NCBI GenBank assembly: GCA_034509425.1
Contig: JAVTVJ010000952.1
Span: forward strand, 143,501-207,500
Source: Eopsaltria australis
Lineage: Eukaryota; Chordata; Aves; Passeriformes; Petroicidae
Direction of reading: 5' to 3'
Length of the DNA: 64,000 nucleotides
Below the pieces are notes generated by a model. It made no database searches, was not told the DNA's origin, and saw only the letters and a list, made by a program, of their open reading frames with translations. Of the stretch, positions 51,302-63,194 are shown in pieces; the first letter of the stretch is position 1; the number at the start of each line of letters is the position of its first letter. The position numbers were made by a program, and so were the translations under genes.

Positions 51302-51507
51302 GCAGAGAGCAGCCTCCCAAGGGTCAGCCTGGGCTGTGGGATCACCAGCCTTCAGGAGAGCCTCCTGCTGTATTACAGATAAATAAATAAGAAGATTTCC
51401 ATCTTTTTCTCTTTTCTTGGCTTGCACCGGGAGCTCATGAATCAATCGTCAACGAGCCAACTTCTCAGCCAATTGTGGTAATGATGTATGTGATTAACGG
51501 GCTGGGA

Positions 51508-51576
51508 TTCTTTCCCTTCTTCCTCTTCCCCCTTTTTCTTCTGCCTTTTTTCCTTTTTTTTTTTTTTTTTTTTTTT
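51508..51576. repeat. Pyrimidine tract ending in T23
   Basis: Sixty-nine bases contain only C and T apart from one G (51,543), and finish with 23 consecutive T at 51,554-51,576. Long poly(dA:dT) runs resist nucleosome wrapping. The tract directly abuts the CpG-rich segment. It could also be the reverse-strand poly(A) tail of a retro-insertion, but no element was recognised next to it. Confidence 0.9.
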
Positions 51577-51890
51577 GAATACACGAGGCGGAGGCAGTTT
51601 TTGTCACAGCAAGCGAGGCGGGGGTGCTGGGTCACATCCCGCCCCCATCCCTCGGTGGGCACGTGAGTGTCTCTCCCTGCCCTGCCATGTGCCGGGTGGG
51701 AGGAAGTTTTTCCTCGCCGAGCAGCACACGGCTCTGCCTGAGGGATCGGGAACATATTGCTCGGCAGGTGGGGCCCGCTCAGACGCATTTAGTGTTATTT
51801 CAGCACTGACAGCAAAAATACATCACACGGGCCCGCGGTGCCAGCGCGCGCCGCAGGAACCCGAGCGGGGGGACTGCAGCCTGCGAGCAC
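51577..51890. promoter_or_regulatory. CpG-island-like segment, candidate promoter or enhancer
   Basis: I count about 25 CpGs in about 310 bases, with GC content above 60 percent by eye, giving an observed/expected CpG ratio near 0.8. The surrounding window is strongly CpG-depleted. Dense parts are GAGGCGGAGGC, AGCGAGGCGGGGG, CTCGCCGAGC, CACGGGCCCGCGGTG, AGCGCGCGCCGC and CCCGAGCGGGG. A T23 tract lies immediately upstream. CpG preservation suggests an unmethylated element in the germline, such as a promoter of an unrecognised transcript or an active enhancer. Strand and start site are not determined. The 145-codon open frame over it is unrecognised. Confidence 0.4.
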
Positions 51891-54631
51891 AATGCTCAGC
51901 CTTAATTCATTATTTTGACCCAATAACTGGTCCCTGGGAAATCAGGGAAGTGTCTTGCTGTCCAGAGGGACTGGGCTTTTCCTGTGGGGTTCTCAATGGA
52001 AGGTGCCCATAATGATGCTTTGCCTTCTAACCCAATGGGTTTTTTTACCTCTTCACAAGGCAAATCAGACGTAGCCATGAACACCCCAGATTTTTGAGGC
52101 TCCTCTCCAAACACAAGCTTGTGGGTTTTCAGTTATTTTATCTACTTGTTAGTTAGAAGTTTCTGTGGTCTATCTGCTGGCTGTGAGGTGTGTACAGCCT
52201 TCTGCAGGAAATACTTGGGTCCAGATGTGCTAAGTCTAGTACCAAAAAGGAGAGTTCCATAATTATCATGTTCAAAAGGTTTTCCCTTGATCAGCAATGT
52301 GCTTATGGTGCTGTTGGTTTGGTTTCAGCTGAGGTACCAATAGGTTATTTTCCCCTGCTATTTACAATCATTGTAGCTTTTGGTTTGCTTTCTTTCATTT
52401 GTAAAAGCTCAGCTAAGCAGCAGTTTCATGAGAGCCTGATCACAGTCCATAGTGGGACTTGCACTTTTTTATCCAACTTCATACACAAGCCAATAAATGA
52501 AAATGGAGTAAGGAAGAAAGATGAAGGTGGGTAATACATGCTGGGTTTTACAAAGCATCACTTCTTTTCCTTTGGAAATCTCTATACTTAAAAAGGTTAC
52601 AAAGTTTAGGAACCTGCTCAGGGTCTGCTAGATGCCCTCCATCCTCCATTCTGACTGTAATTAATTGGGTGTGTGAGTGAGGGCTAATATTCTACTTTCA
52701 ATTGAAGAGAATTGGGGGAAAATAAAGAAGCATCTGCAAGCTCACTAGGATATACAACCACCCAGGCTTTTCCAGGTAGCACAGCTGAACAAGAGTGACT
52801 TTAGTCTGGGCAAAGCAATAACAATCAGGGTAGGGCTGGAGAAGTCCAGATGTGCAAAGGTCTTTAAAGAGGTAGGAACAGTGAATGGTGGATTTTTCTA
52901 TACAATGATCCATTTCTTCATTTCAGAGATTAAAATCTGACCCCTTGGGTTTAGGTGGGTTTTTTTCTTCTGAAACCTGTCGTTTTGGTGAACACTGGAA
53001 CCCTTGTGTTCCATGTATTCATCAGTAGGTTTAAAGATTAATTCTCAGCAGAGACTTTCCTAAGACGTTCTCAGTACGTTGATTTCTTTATCTGCAGATG
53101 TATTACAGGTAGCAGCTCACAGCAGAAGTCAGTTTGGGCAATGCTTTTATGTACAGCACACAGAGCAAACCAGAGAGACTGTTGGGTGGTTCGTTTTGTT
53201 GTGTTGTAGGTGCTCCAGATGGGCAGTGTGATAGAGGACCTGAGAAGAGTCAAGTGCTCAATGAGACTGGAAAGTTTTGTCTTTTAATTTGTCCAGAGGC
53301 ATTATTCCATGATGGGATTTACATGGGTAAATCCCTCCTGAGGAAAGATTGAGAAATGTCTCTGCTTTCTGTTGTGGTGATTTGAATTAGCAACCAAGCG
53401 ACAATTAAATAATGGGAAAAGCTCCAGATGCCTCAGCTACATGTGGAGAACTTCCTGTGGTTGCTTCAGGAGCCTGCTTGATTTCATTGACGTAAGTAAG
53501 CAGAGTAGATGAAGCCTTGGTAACTCCCTGAGATGGATGAGACACGTCAGGGCACAAGCAGATAGGATTTTTTGTCATCCTCGAGCCTAATTTTAAGCTT
53601 GTGGTTACCTCAGGAGACTGATATTTCCTGAAGTCTGTACCACAGCTCGTTCGTGTTGCAGGAGCGATTGGTTTTGTGAGCAATGGCCTTTGGAGCCAGC
53701 AGCCACACTGTGCCAGGGTTGGGGCTGGCTCTGCTCCCTTCCTGCCTGAGCCCAGCCAGGGCACACTCCGGGTATTGTTCTGCTCTTGGCACGTTTTCCA
53801 GGTGTTCAGCCCTGAGATGAAACACAGAAGGTTGGGCTGAGTTCATGCTGTGAGAAGGGGGCAGTTCCCCCTGCCCAGGGCTCTGAGTGGGAGCTGTGGT
53901 AGCAAACAGCCCTGCGCTGTGCTGAGGCTCAGACAGGAGCTGGAAGGGCTCAGCAGAAGCTTGATTAAGCTGACCTATAAATCCAGCTGGTTTCCTGGTG
54001 CCTGTGTCCCGTTGGCAGCGCTGAGGAAATGTTACGGGCGCACCTGGTCCATTCCACAGAGCCGCAGGTGTCTCCCCTCACGTGCTCCCATCCCCTTTGG
54101 CAGCACTCGGTGGTGAGCAGTTTATTAGCTCACTTCTCACCTGTGAAAACTCCTGGAAAATGCCAGCCTGGCATTTCAGGGGCTCACCAGAACCAGGCTG
54201 TGCTGGTGTGAGTGCTCTGAAAGGCTGTCAGTGCTGTCTGCAGCTGCAGCGGTGACTGCCGGGGGTTGTGTCTGTGCTGTGCAGATTCACAGGCGCCGTG
54301 AGGAGCTGTCATTTTGCTTGCAGAATGGTACTAATTTAAAAATAGGAAGTCTGCTAAAGTATTAATGATACCAGATGTGGCTGTTACATTTTTTTCTTTA
54401 CCTGTCATGTACAATAGCAATGGATGTTATTTTCCCAACTGCAGTGCTGGGATGGGAAGAGAATTGTGAAAGAATCAAGATTTTTTTCCCTTTGCTGTTT
54501 CATCCTAAGCTGGGTTTCTTTGGGCAGAGAGGGTTAGTTTGTTATTTTGAAAGGGCATCACAATGCTGTGCAGCCACATTGCACCTCATGTTCCTCACAT
54601 TGCTAAAGCAGCTGTGCCATGAGCATGGACA
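51891..54631. other. Non-coding unique DNA, no gene recognised
   Basis: No gene or repeat family was recognised. The part at 53,640-54,120 is more GC-rich with scattered CpG. It carries overlapping open frames on both strands of about 80-120 codons, none recognisable. Confidence 0.5.
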
Positions 54632-54979
54632 ACTATAGAGTAACAGAACAGTTTGTGGTGACCTGAAAGATCATCCTTTTCCACCTCCTGCTGTGAGCAG
54701 GGACACCTTCCACTATCCCAGGTTGCTCCAAGCCCCATCCAACCCAGTCTTGGACACTTCCAGGGATCCAGGGGCAGCCACAGCTTCTCTGGGCACCCTG
54801 TGCCAGGGCCTCCCCACCCTCACAGAGAATAATTTCTTCCTAACTCTTACCTAAACCCACTCTCCGGCAGTGAGAAGCCATTCCCCCTTGTCCTGTTACT
54901 CAGGCCCTTGCAAAAAGTTTCTCCATCTTTCCTGTAGGCTCCTTCAGGTACTGGAAGGCTTCTCCAGGCTGAACAATGA
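54632..54979 (-). mobile_element. CR1 LINE fragment, 3' end, minus strand
   Basis: On the plus strand the reverse complement of the CR1 3' end is read: GTTTGTGGTGACCTGAAAGA, then GTGAGCAGGGACACCTTCCA, CAAGCCCCATCCAACCCAGT, TTCCAGGGATCCAGGGGCAG, CTGGGCACCCTGTGCCAGG, CCATTCCCCCTTGTCCTGTT and CTTCTCCAGGCTGAACAA. Similarity stops at about 54,979, so the element is 5'-truncated. Its 3' end is at about 54,632. Compared with the copy at 37.7-38.1 kb it shares the same variant words (for example the GGATCC and the GGGCACCCTGTGCCAGG form), so the two are close relatives in inverted orientation. Confidence 0.94.
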
Positions 54980-57900
54980 ATTCTAACCATGTCCTGTGTC
55001 TCACAGCCAGCCTCCCTTCCCCTGCCCTTGCCTGTGCACACATCACAATCTTGTGGCTCCATTGTGCTTCCCTCCTCTGGCTGAGCACCCTCCATAGCCT
55101 TGGTTTTGCTGTTGGCCCCTTGGCCCACTGTCTCCTAGGCTGAGCTTTAGCTGTCTTCCCCATGCTAGAGTTCCTGATTTGCACAGAATTCCTCTTAGCT
55201 GGATGTTTTTAGGTCTCTATCAAATGGAACTGAAAAGCAACAAGGGGTTTGAAAATTACTAGGGCTGGGTGGGTTGAGAGCCTGTTTGCACAAAACTTGT
55301 TTTTACACAAAGGCAGGCAAAAAACAAAAATAGAATTATTCATCTAGGTAGTGTGATTTGTGCCACAGATAGAAGATAACAAAGGCACCATCTTGTACTT
55401 TATCCCTGAAGGACTGGTGAAAAAAAAACACCTTTTCAGGTTAATAGTATTTCACAGAGAGCCTGTAGGCTGCCTGAGTGGCTACACAAGGCACAGGACC
55501 ACAGCTAATCAAGCTTTTTGTCCACTTATGCTCCTATGTGGCAGCTACCAGTTGTCAATGTTGTGTAATACTATTTATACAAGAAAATCAGATAAAGTAG
55601 TATTGACAGGGAAACGCTAGTGGTATCCATAGCTTTTACATCCAAACAAAGAGTGGAAAAAACCCCAGAATGTGTCTACTGCAGATACGACTCTGTCCCT
55701 GATTTTCTCCAATAAGATCACAAAACAGTTCTGAGGTGTACTAACAGTGTGTTCAATTTTACCTGCCTAAGAAATCACTTGTGCTGCACATGGGGGCAAT
55801 TTATAGCTCGAATGGCAAATATCAGGAATGAACTTGGAGCCCTTGGAGAGCAGGGATAGCAGAAATCCCAATTTTTTCAGCAGATGGACTCCCTTAAGCT
55901 TTTATCAATGGGATTGGGGACCCTGATGGAGTAAAAGACACCAGATTTGTTCTACAGACCCTGACATGAGGAGAACGTGAACCCCTCAGGCTCCCAGAGC
56001 CCAGGCTGGAAGCAGAGTTAAGCAAACAGAGTTAGCAGGGGGGAAATGGGGTTTGAAGGGGTCAATCCTGAGTGTTTCCATGGGCAGGGAGGGAGAGCCC
56101 AGCGTGGGCACAGGCACTCACACATCACTGCAGCATTTGAGGCTGGGGTCATTCCAAAACACTCTTCCTTGGGCTTAATTGAGATTTCTTAGAGGTCTGC
56201 TCTTGCACATATAAAGGCTCATTACCAGGAAATCAGAGTTTACAGTGTTTATCTAGTGAGTTATGAAAATAGCAGATAATAAGACTAATGACTCAACACA
56301 GCATTTTCCAAATTGTGAAGTAATCTTTGGGTTTTCCAAGATTATTAGCATTATTATATTAGTTGCACTTTTTAGTCTGTCAGAAAAGAAATAAATACAA
56401 GGCCTGTATTTTTCCATTAACATTCGGAGAACATCTGTTGCGTATTGTAAATAACATACTTATAAAGCAAACTGATAATAACTACTCAGACTATTTTCCT
56501 GTTCTGGCTATAGCGTTCTGCACCATACAATATGTTATATACTCCACTCTTTATCTGGCCCAGAATAAAATGGAGTTATTCTTATAGTACCAGTCAGTTA
56601 CATGTAAAATAACCTAAGTAGTTTGCAAAAGCTCTAATACTAAAAACACACATTCAGCTTGTGTTAATGAAGAGCAATTAGACCAGACCGGAGTGCAGGG
56701 GTATAAACTGGTACAGCTCTGCATTTGGAAGAGTACACAACTCGGAGCTTTTGGGGTGCTTGAAGCGTTTAGGCAGGGAGGGATGAAAGAGTTTTTAAAA
56801 CCACATTTCCCCTGGATCTCTCTCTCTCAAAACACATACCAGCCCTACAATAAATTATTTCAGAATGCCAATCAGACTAATAGGAAAATAACCCTATATG
56901 GTTCTTTTGAATTCCACCTCTGAAATGCTGCACTTTGTCATCCTGAAGTTTCTAGCTCAGTTTTATAAGATTGAAGGTGTAGATTGGACTTTCTTTGCTT
57001 CCTGAGAGGCTGTAGCGCACAATAACTTGGAGGTCCTTTGAAGCAGAACCTGTGCTAACATGACCTTCTTTAACTGCTAAAAAAATGATGTTCTCATTGC
57101 AGTACTTCAAGTAGCAGTGTGAATGCAGAACAACTTCACAATTTTCACAATTATGTCAATCTAAAATTGTCATAATTATCACAGGAATAAGGCCCATGCT
57201 ATTGAAGTTTCCAGCAAGGTAGAGCATGTACTCAGTGCTCACTGGAACAAGCTGTTTCCTGGGAGGCAGGAATCAATAGCCTTTCAGCTGATCAGTAGGT
57301 GCATCCTGTAAGTGGAAGCTGTTCTCACAATCGTCTCCTCCCCTCTGAAGTCACCTGAGACAGTCAGAGCTGTGTCTGCACACCCATAGGAGTGCAGCCA
57401 ACCTTTTTGCATCCCAGTGAGGAGGAGGAAGAACAGCAATAAAAGGATAGCTTTGTCTTTTCTAATTGCATAACAAAGTCACCTGAGTTTCTGGGTGGGC
57501 CCCTCTTCCTTTGCATATTTAATTTGCTTTAATTCTGCTGCACCCTTCCTATATGCAATGGTTTCTCTTCTTGGCATTGCTTTGCCCTGTTGGTGCTTGC
57601 TGGTACAGAAAGGCCTGAACTTTGCTTTCTTCCACCTTGACATATCCTTAGTGAAGGAAGGCAGCAGGGAGGCGAGTGGCAGTTGGCTGGAAAGGCTTCG
57701 TCTGGGGAGCAGCAGTATGGGGAATGCCATCTGTTACAGCTACCCATGGTATTATCTAATCAGAGCCCCAGCAGTCCCAGTGCCTCCACACCCACACCTA
57801 TCTCACAGAGCTGGGGGGTGGGAGGAAGTGCAGGGACCAAACACTTCCACAAGTCAGATATCAATGTTCCTAAATAGTGTATTGAACATAACTGAATGTT

Positions 57901-59999
57901 TCTGGTATATACCTGGAGGTCCCACTTTTCCTAACCTCAGGAGTTCCAGATTCAGGGGGCCTTAGTTAGTTGAATCTTTCCTGTGGCTTGATGGACCATG
58001 GCTGAATTTCCTGCTACTCTGAATTCTTTATACCATAATAGTCCATGTCACCAACACCTACATTGGCATGACAAAATAAAGCATTAATTAGTGTGAGCAT
58101 TTGATTCTCTCTTCCCTCTTTCATGTACAGTGATTTCAGGCGAGTATAATATAGATCAGACTCTGAAAATGTCTTTCTGGGTACTTCCATGATCTTCTTT
58201 GAACTAAAACCAAGAAAAGCCCTAGCACTGTGTATACAGATAAATCATTCCTCCAAATCCATATCTACACAGTGCTTGCTGCAGTCTTTCGTTTGTTAAT
58301 AATTTAGATTTGGTGTCTTCCTCCTATAAATGTGCCCAGTCCCTGCCATGCTTTCATTTTCTAGTTAGTCTTGTTAGAGTCAGTAAAATTACAAGAATCT
58401 TGGATTTGTCCTCTTGGTTTTTTGTGAGGAAGAGTTTGTATCACCATGTGGACAGTCAAGACTTGTGGGGTTGGTATATTTGCAAGCCCTGAGGTGGTTT
58501 GCAAGGTTTTTTTGAATTGTGCATACTTTAAATTTATTTTGAAGGTGTAAAGGCATCTAACCATTTAAAGCTACCCACTGTTGGTTTGTTGTTCTTCCTT
58601 ATGATGTAGAGCTCTCTTGGAGGATGTGTGTGGGATTTCAGGATTGAGGAAATCACAGGTTGGAAACTGGTGCTGAGAGAAGGAACAGTTGTGTTCCTTG
58701 GCTGAGCAAACACCAGCCCATACCTGCAGAGGTTCTTCAGTGGAATCAGCTGCCTGGGAGCTGGGTCTGGATCTGGGGGAAAGCACGTGTACGTGGGTTC
58801 CAGGAGCTGCTGAAATCTATGGGGGTGTTGCTGCATAAATTCAGTGGGGCCACAGAGTGCATATTTTTTAAAAGCAAATGTGAAAATCTAAAGCAGTCTC
58901 TTAATGAGATCTCAGTTTGGCCACATTATTATGAGTTAATTTTCAGTTGGCTGAAGAGTCACTGGATCCATTTCCTCTCTGTGCTGTCACTGGAAGGGGG
59001 GATCAGTGGTGCTGGAAGGAGTTAATGTGCTGCTGTGCTGGGCTGCTGAGAGGAGATCTCTAGGGTTTGCTTAAGGCTCTTTTGCCCACCTGCCTAAAAC
59101 TGCAGTGATGAGTGAGTAGGGTTAATACCTACCCGAGTTTTTTAAAAGTGTATTTTTTTCCAGCAAGCGGAAATTATAAACCTGTTCAGCCAACATGAAT
59201 ACATTTTAATTTTAAAAAATATGTTGAAAGTGGTATTGTATGCCATAAAAATATACATCATGTGCCAAGACAAGCAATTCATGCTCTCCTATAAAATACG
59301 GTAAACACCTCCTCCCTGCCCTTCCTTTGGCTGTCGATCAGATTTCAGAATCATGAAATTTTACAGTATTACTGGTTAGAAGGGCTCCCCACTGGGAGCA
59401 GATGCCATCTCTGTCTTCATAGACTCAGAGAAAGTCCTGACATGTTTCATGGCGTTCATACGTGGAAGTCTGTGAAATGGAAAGGAAAACAGCTTTTTCT
59501 GTCAACCTGTCACTGATATAAGCTCTTACATTTCATCAGAATGACTAAACTTTAAAGCTGTTTCTTCAGTGCTGAGTATATTTGAGAACTCCCAAGTGTT
59601 ATCAGATTTATAGAGTCCCAGCGTATGATAGAAGACCAAAGCATTTTGTGGCATGATATTAAAAATTCATTCAGATACTCGATAAAGCGTGGATGACAAA
59701 AGTCTGAAATGGAATAAGGTAGAGTGAATTTCTCCATGGTTTATTGACCTTGATTCCTCTACACAAAATAAATAGACAGAATGGACTAAAATCTCTTCTT
59801 TATGAAGGCAAAATCCTGGCAGTCAAAGACCGGCTCATAAAAATGCTCTCTGTGGCACGTACCTTGGCAATGCTGGAAGTTGGAGGCGATGGAAATTTAT
59901 TGCTGGTGCCGCAGTGTGTGTCTGTATTTCAGGGAAGGAGAAAGCAGGGGCTGCTTTATGAGGTTACTGATGTTATTTTGTGGAGAACAGAGAGAGAAA
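54980..59999. other. Non-coding unique DNA, no gene recognised
   Basis: Nothing assignable is seen. The 156-codon open frame at 57,495-57,965 is the longest outside the minisatellite. It has no recognisable domain and is overlapped on the opposite strand, so it is probably chance. A short inverted pair ACAATTTT/AAAATTGT lies at about 57,142-57,172. No RNA gene was identified. Confidence 0.5.
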
Positions 60000-62900
60000 A
60001 CACACTTACCCTCGCCACTCTGTGTTCTTTCCCTGAAGGTATCATAAGGTAAAACACGTCCCTTTGCATATCCATTTTTTATTTGTTTGAAAAAGGAAGA
60101 GAAAAGGCAAATCTCACAGAATGAGGGGTTTGACATCTCTCCCTGCTGGAAAAGGCTGGGGCTCCATACTGCTCTGAGAGGTTTTCCTGCCTTGCTGCAG
60201 TCGGAGAGCAGAATGCCTCATTGGTTTCAGATATTAAACTTTTGTGCTGAAAGCCCAGTTGGAGCTGGTGTGACAAATGGATTTTACCTGCTGCCGAAAA
60301 ACACAGCCCCCACCTCCCCACCCCTCCCGTCCTGCCTAACCTGGCCCCCAAGAGCACTGGAACAGAAAGCTGCCCTTAGGCACCATCTGTTTCTGCCAGC
60401 TCCCACTTTGGGCCCTGCCTTTACATCTGTTAAGTGGAGGCAGCTTACTTGATGAGTTGTTTTGAAGAAATATCTGGTCTCCCCACCATGTTCATTAACC
60501 ATTGCAGATCTGTTAAAGACAGGCTCTGTGATGCAATTTAGCCGTAGTTAACTGAATTCATGGAAGTCACAGTCATGGATTATTTTTGCATCCCGCAGAG
60601 ATAAAGAGCAGAAGTGTTTTAGCAACACTGTTTTCCCTTCCCTTTGAAAATAAAATTCTTTCCTGTTTGCCTTGAGAAACCCCATTTTAAAGAGTGAGGA
60701 AATCTAAAGGGGATTTAAAGTGACTCTCGGCGACTGCTAATTTGTTACTCCTCCTTGTAAAACACACCCAAGCTGCATACACAGCACATGCTAAAACAAA
60801 TATATTAATCATGTTTCCCTCCAATAAAGAAAAGCAACTGTTTATTCCTAGCACCTCCTTAAGTACTCCAAAGCTACTGGTTTGTTAAGCTGGCATTCTT
60901 CTCACAGGCAGACCCAGATTTCTGGAGCCACTGGAATTTTTTCATGGCCGGTGATCAAGGACTAGAAGAAACAAAACAAAAATCCACTTAAAATACTTCA
61001 GAAAAATTGATTCAGTATGTTTGTGTTTGGATTTGTTCGAGTTAGAAAACAGTTTAATGGGCATTCAGGGGAAGCAGGCGTCATCCAGTTTGTATAGAAG
61101 AGAGCACAAGACAAATAGAAAGGAAAGATGAAGTGTAGGGGAAGGGAACAAAGTCTTGTTTTACAGATGAAGGATCCAGCAGAGAAAGAGAGGAAGGGGA
61201 TTTACCTGAAGTTGCTAAAGAAGAGTGTGTGTTGGCCAGGAATTAAATCCATGATTTTAATAATCTCGTGGCCTTAAGCCATAACCGTGGGACTGTCAGT
61301 TCTCCTGGACACACAGCTGAGCGACTTCTCCACATGTAAAGAGTCACTCAAGAAGCAAAATCTGGTCATAATACAAATGGAATTTTCTTTTATTGTATAT
61401 CTTACATTTTCATCTGAAATGATGCCCTGAAGCTACAATTATGCTTTATAATAAATGCTATTCAGAGATGTCCCTGTTGAGTTTAAGGATGAGGCTAATT
61501 TCTATATTAGTTAAAAGCTGGCACCTCCGAATCCGAGTCAGATGTAGCAAAATAAATACAAGAAAAAAACTTATCAAAGCTTGATTTCCCATAGAGAGTT
61601 AATTGAAACCTTTGATTGATGCTTTTTCTCTCGGAGTTGTTCTAACATTTCTCTTGTGTGTGCGTTTTCTGGGCGGGAGCGAGGTGTGATCACACGCTGC
61701 AGCCTTTCCTTCAGACTCATCGGGGCTCGGCACCAACTGGCCGCCTTTTGCACAAAACTCACATGAGCTTAATTAGCTTTGAAATCTCTTGTCAAATGTG
61801 GGTGAAATTGGCCGATGAGTTCAAAAATTTCAAGAAGGTTGAACAGAGATGGAAACTCAGGGACTGGTGGCACAAGCTGTGTTTTTGGGGGGAGCATGAG
61901 CGAGGGAGGCTCTGCGAGGGTTTTGTGTGTGGTGTAGTGATGCCAACAGACAGAGATGAGATATCACAAAACTCAACTTGACATGTTGACTCAAAAGATG
62001 ACACTTACACTGTTTATTCCAATTGCCTAAGCAGAGAAAAATAAAAAGCTGGGTTCTGCTTCCTTTACCCACACAAGTATTGCATTGCTCTGGTATAGTT
62101 GGTAATGCTCTTGTGCATTTCACTCCCTTCTTAGACAGGTACTCTCGCAGTGAGGAAAGGTAGCAAGCACTGTCTGAGTTAAAATTACTTGTAATATATA
62201 TGTGAGATCCATGAAGGGACACTGTCCTACACTCCCGTGGCTTTCCAAGCATAGAGCTCTGGTGACATCAGGAATATTCTGCAATTTCCTTGTCTAAACA
62301 TGCCACTTGGCAAACACATGACATGCATAAGAATTAGCAATTCGCACAATCTAAAGAGAATTATCTGTTTGTCTCTAGGCGATTCACAAAAATATGCCCA
62401 TAGCAATTTCAGGCATTATAAATCCATCCAGGTTGGTTCTGACCATGTTGCAGAAGTAATTTCGACTGGCACATCAGATGAAAGAACAGATTTGAAAACA
62501 GTAGCGTGCATGGCCCTGAAGGTTTTATCTTGGCTAATATTCCAGGCACCTTATGGCACTACTTTGGGTTTCTGTGAAGACTCCAAATAAAGTGTCTGTA
62601 GCCTGATGAAAGATTTAACACATTTTTTTCCTGAACAAGCTTTGTAAATGTTACGCTAAAGATAAAGAATGTACTCACTGATGGGAAGCAGCTTACTTTT
62701 CAATGTACTCTTCACTAAAAGCACCCTTTACACTCAGTGCCTCTGCATTTCCAATGTATTTCCTCTACTTTGTGCAGCAGAGGAGGTTCTGTAACAATGA
62801 CACTGGAGGGTGCAAATTTGGGATTTCATTTCCACTTTTCAATAATGTCCATGGAAATTCCATCGTTTTCCTTTTATCAAGACATCTTTGTGGCTCCAGA

Positions 62901-63167
62901 GAGAAACAGCCAGAACAAATACACCCACTGAGAGGACGGCATGAGGGTCAGTCAGAGAAATAAGTGTATTATGTTTAGCAACACAACCTGTTTTATTTGT
63001 GACCTGAATGATGAGGCTGAGAGGAGAGTTTCTTGCAGGAGGTGGCTTTAGGTGGCCTCAGAAAAGCACAGTTTGCTCTTCGTGTGAAAAATAACATACT
63101 TGTCTGCTGCCTTTATTTGTGTTTTGTCTCCTTTTCCATTTGCTTCTACTGAATTCCAGGGCTGGAT
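60000..63167. other. Non-coding unique DNA, no gene recognised
   Basis: No gene or mobile element was recognised. AT-rich, non-repetitive DNA at about 61,370-61,480 resembles conserved non-coding sequence in texture. A small CpG cluster lies at 61,672-61,745 (GGGCGGGAGCGAGG, ATCGGGGCTCGGC). At 62,587 an AATAAA followed by TGTCTGT resembles a polyadenylation signal, but no transcript can be defined. Confidence 0.5.
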
Positions 63168-63194
63168 TTGAGACACCTCGTTTGGGTGTCTCAA
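63168..63194. repeat. Perfect 10-bp stem, 7-nt loop hairpin
   Basis: TTGAGACACC pairs exactly with GGTGTCTCAA across the loop TCGTTTG, and a further T-G wobble is possible at the base. It is too short for a microRNA precursor and does not match a known one that I recall. Confidence 0.9.

Noticed and set aside
51465..51788. 107-codon minus-strand open frame with a lysine/arginine run
   Set aside because: The basic run is the translation of the T23/pyrimidine tract on the opposite strand.
54847..55184. Overlapping minus-strand open frames (93 and 94 codons) near the CR1 copy
   Set aside because: Part of their length is the CR1 3' region, which is untranslated in the intact element. No reverse transcriptase motif is present.
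57495..57965. 156-codon plus-strand open frame with a hydrophobic start
   Set aside because: No family resemblance, overlapping open frames on the minus strand, and no promoter or splice context. Length is compatible with chance in 64 kb.
59340..59420. Sequence with AGAATCATGAAATTTTACAG and AGAAGGGCTCC, suggestive of a further CR1 3' end
   Set aside because: Only a few short words match, and the diagnostic CR1 blocks that should follow are absent.
62300..62596. 96-codon open frame ending at an AATAAA with a downstream GT-rich stretch
   Set aside because: The polyadenylation-like signal overlaps the stop codon by chance. The product is unrecognised and nothing marks a transcript.
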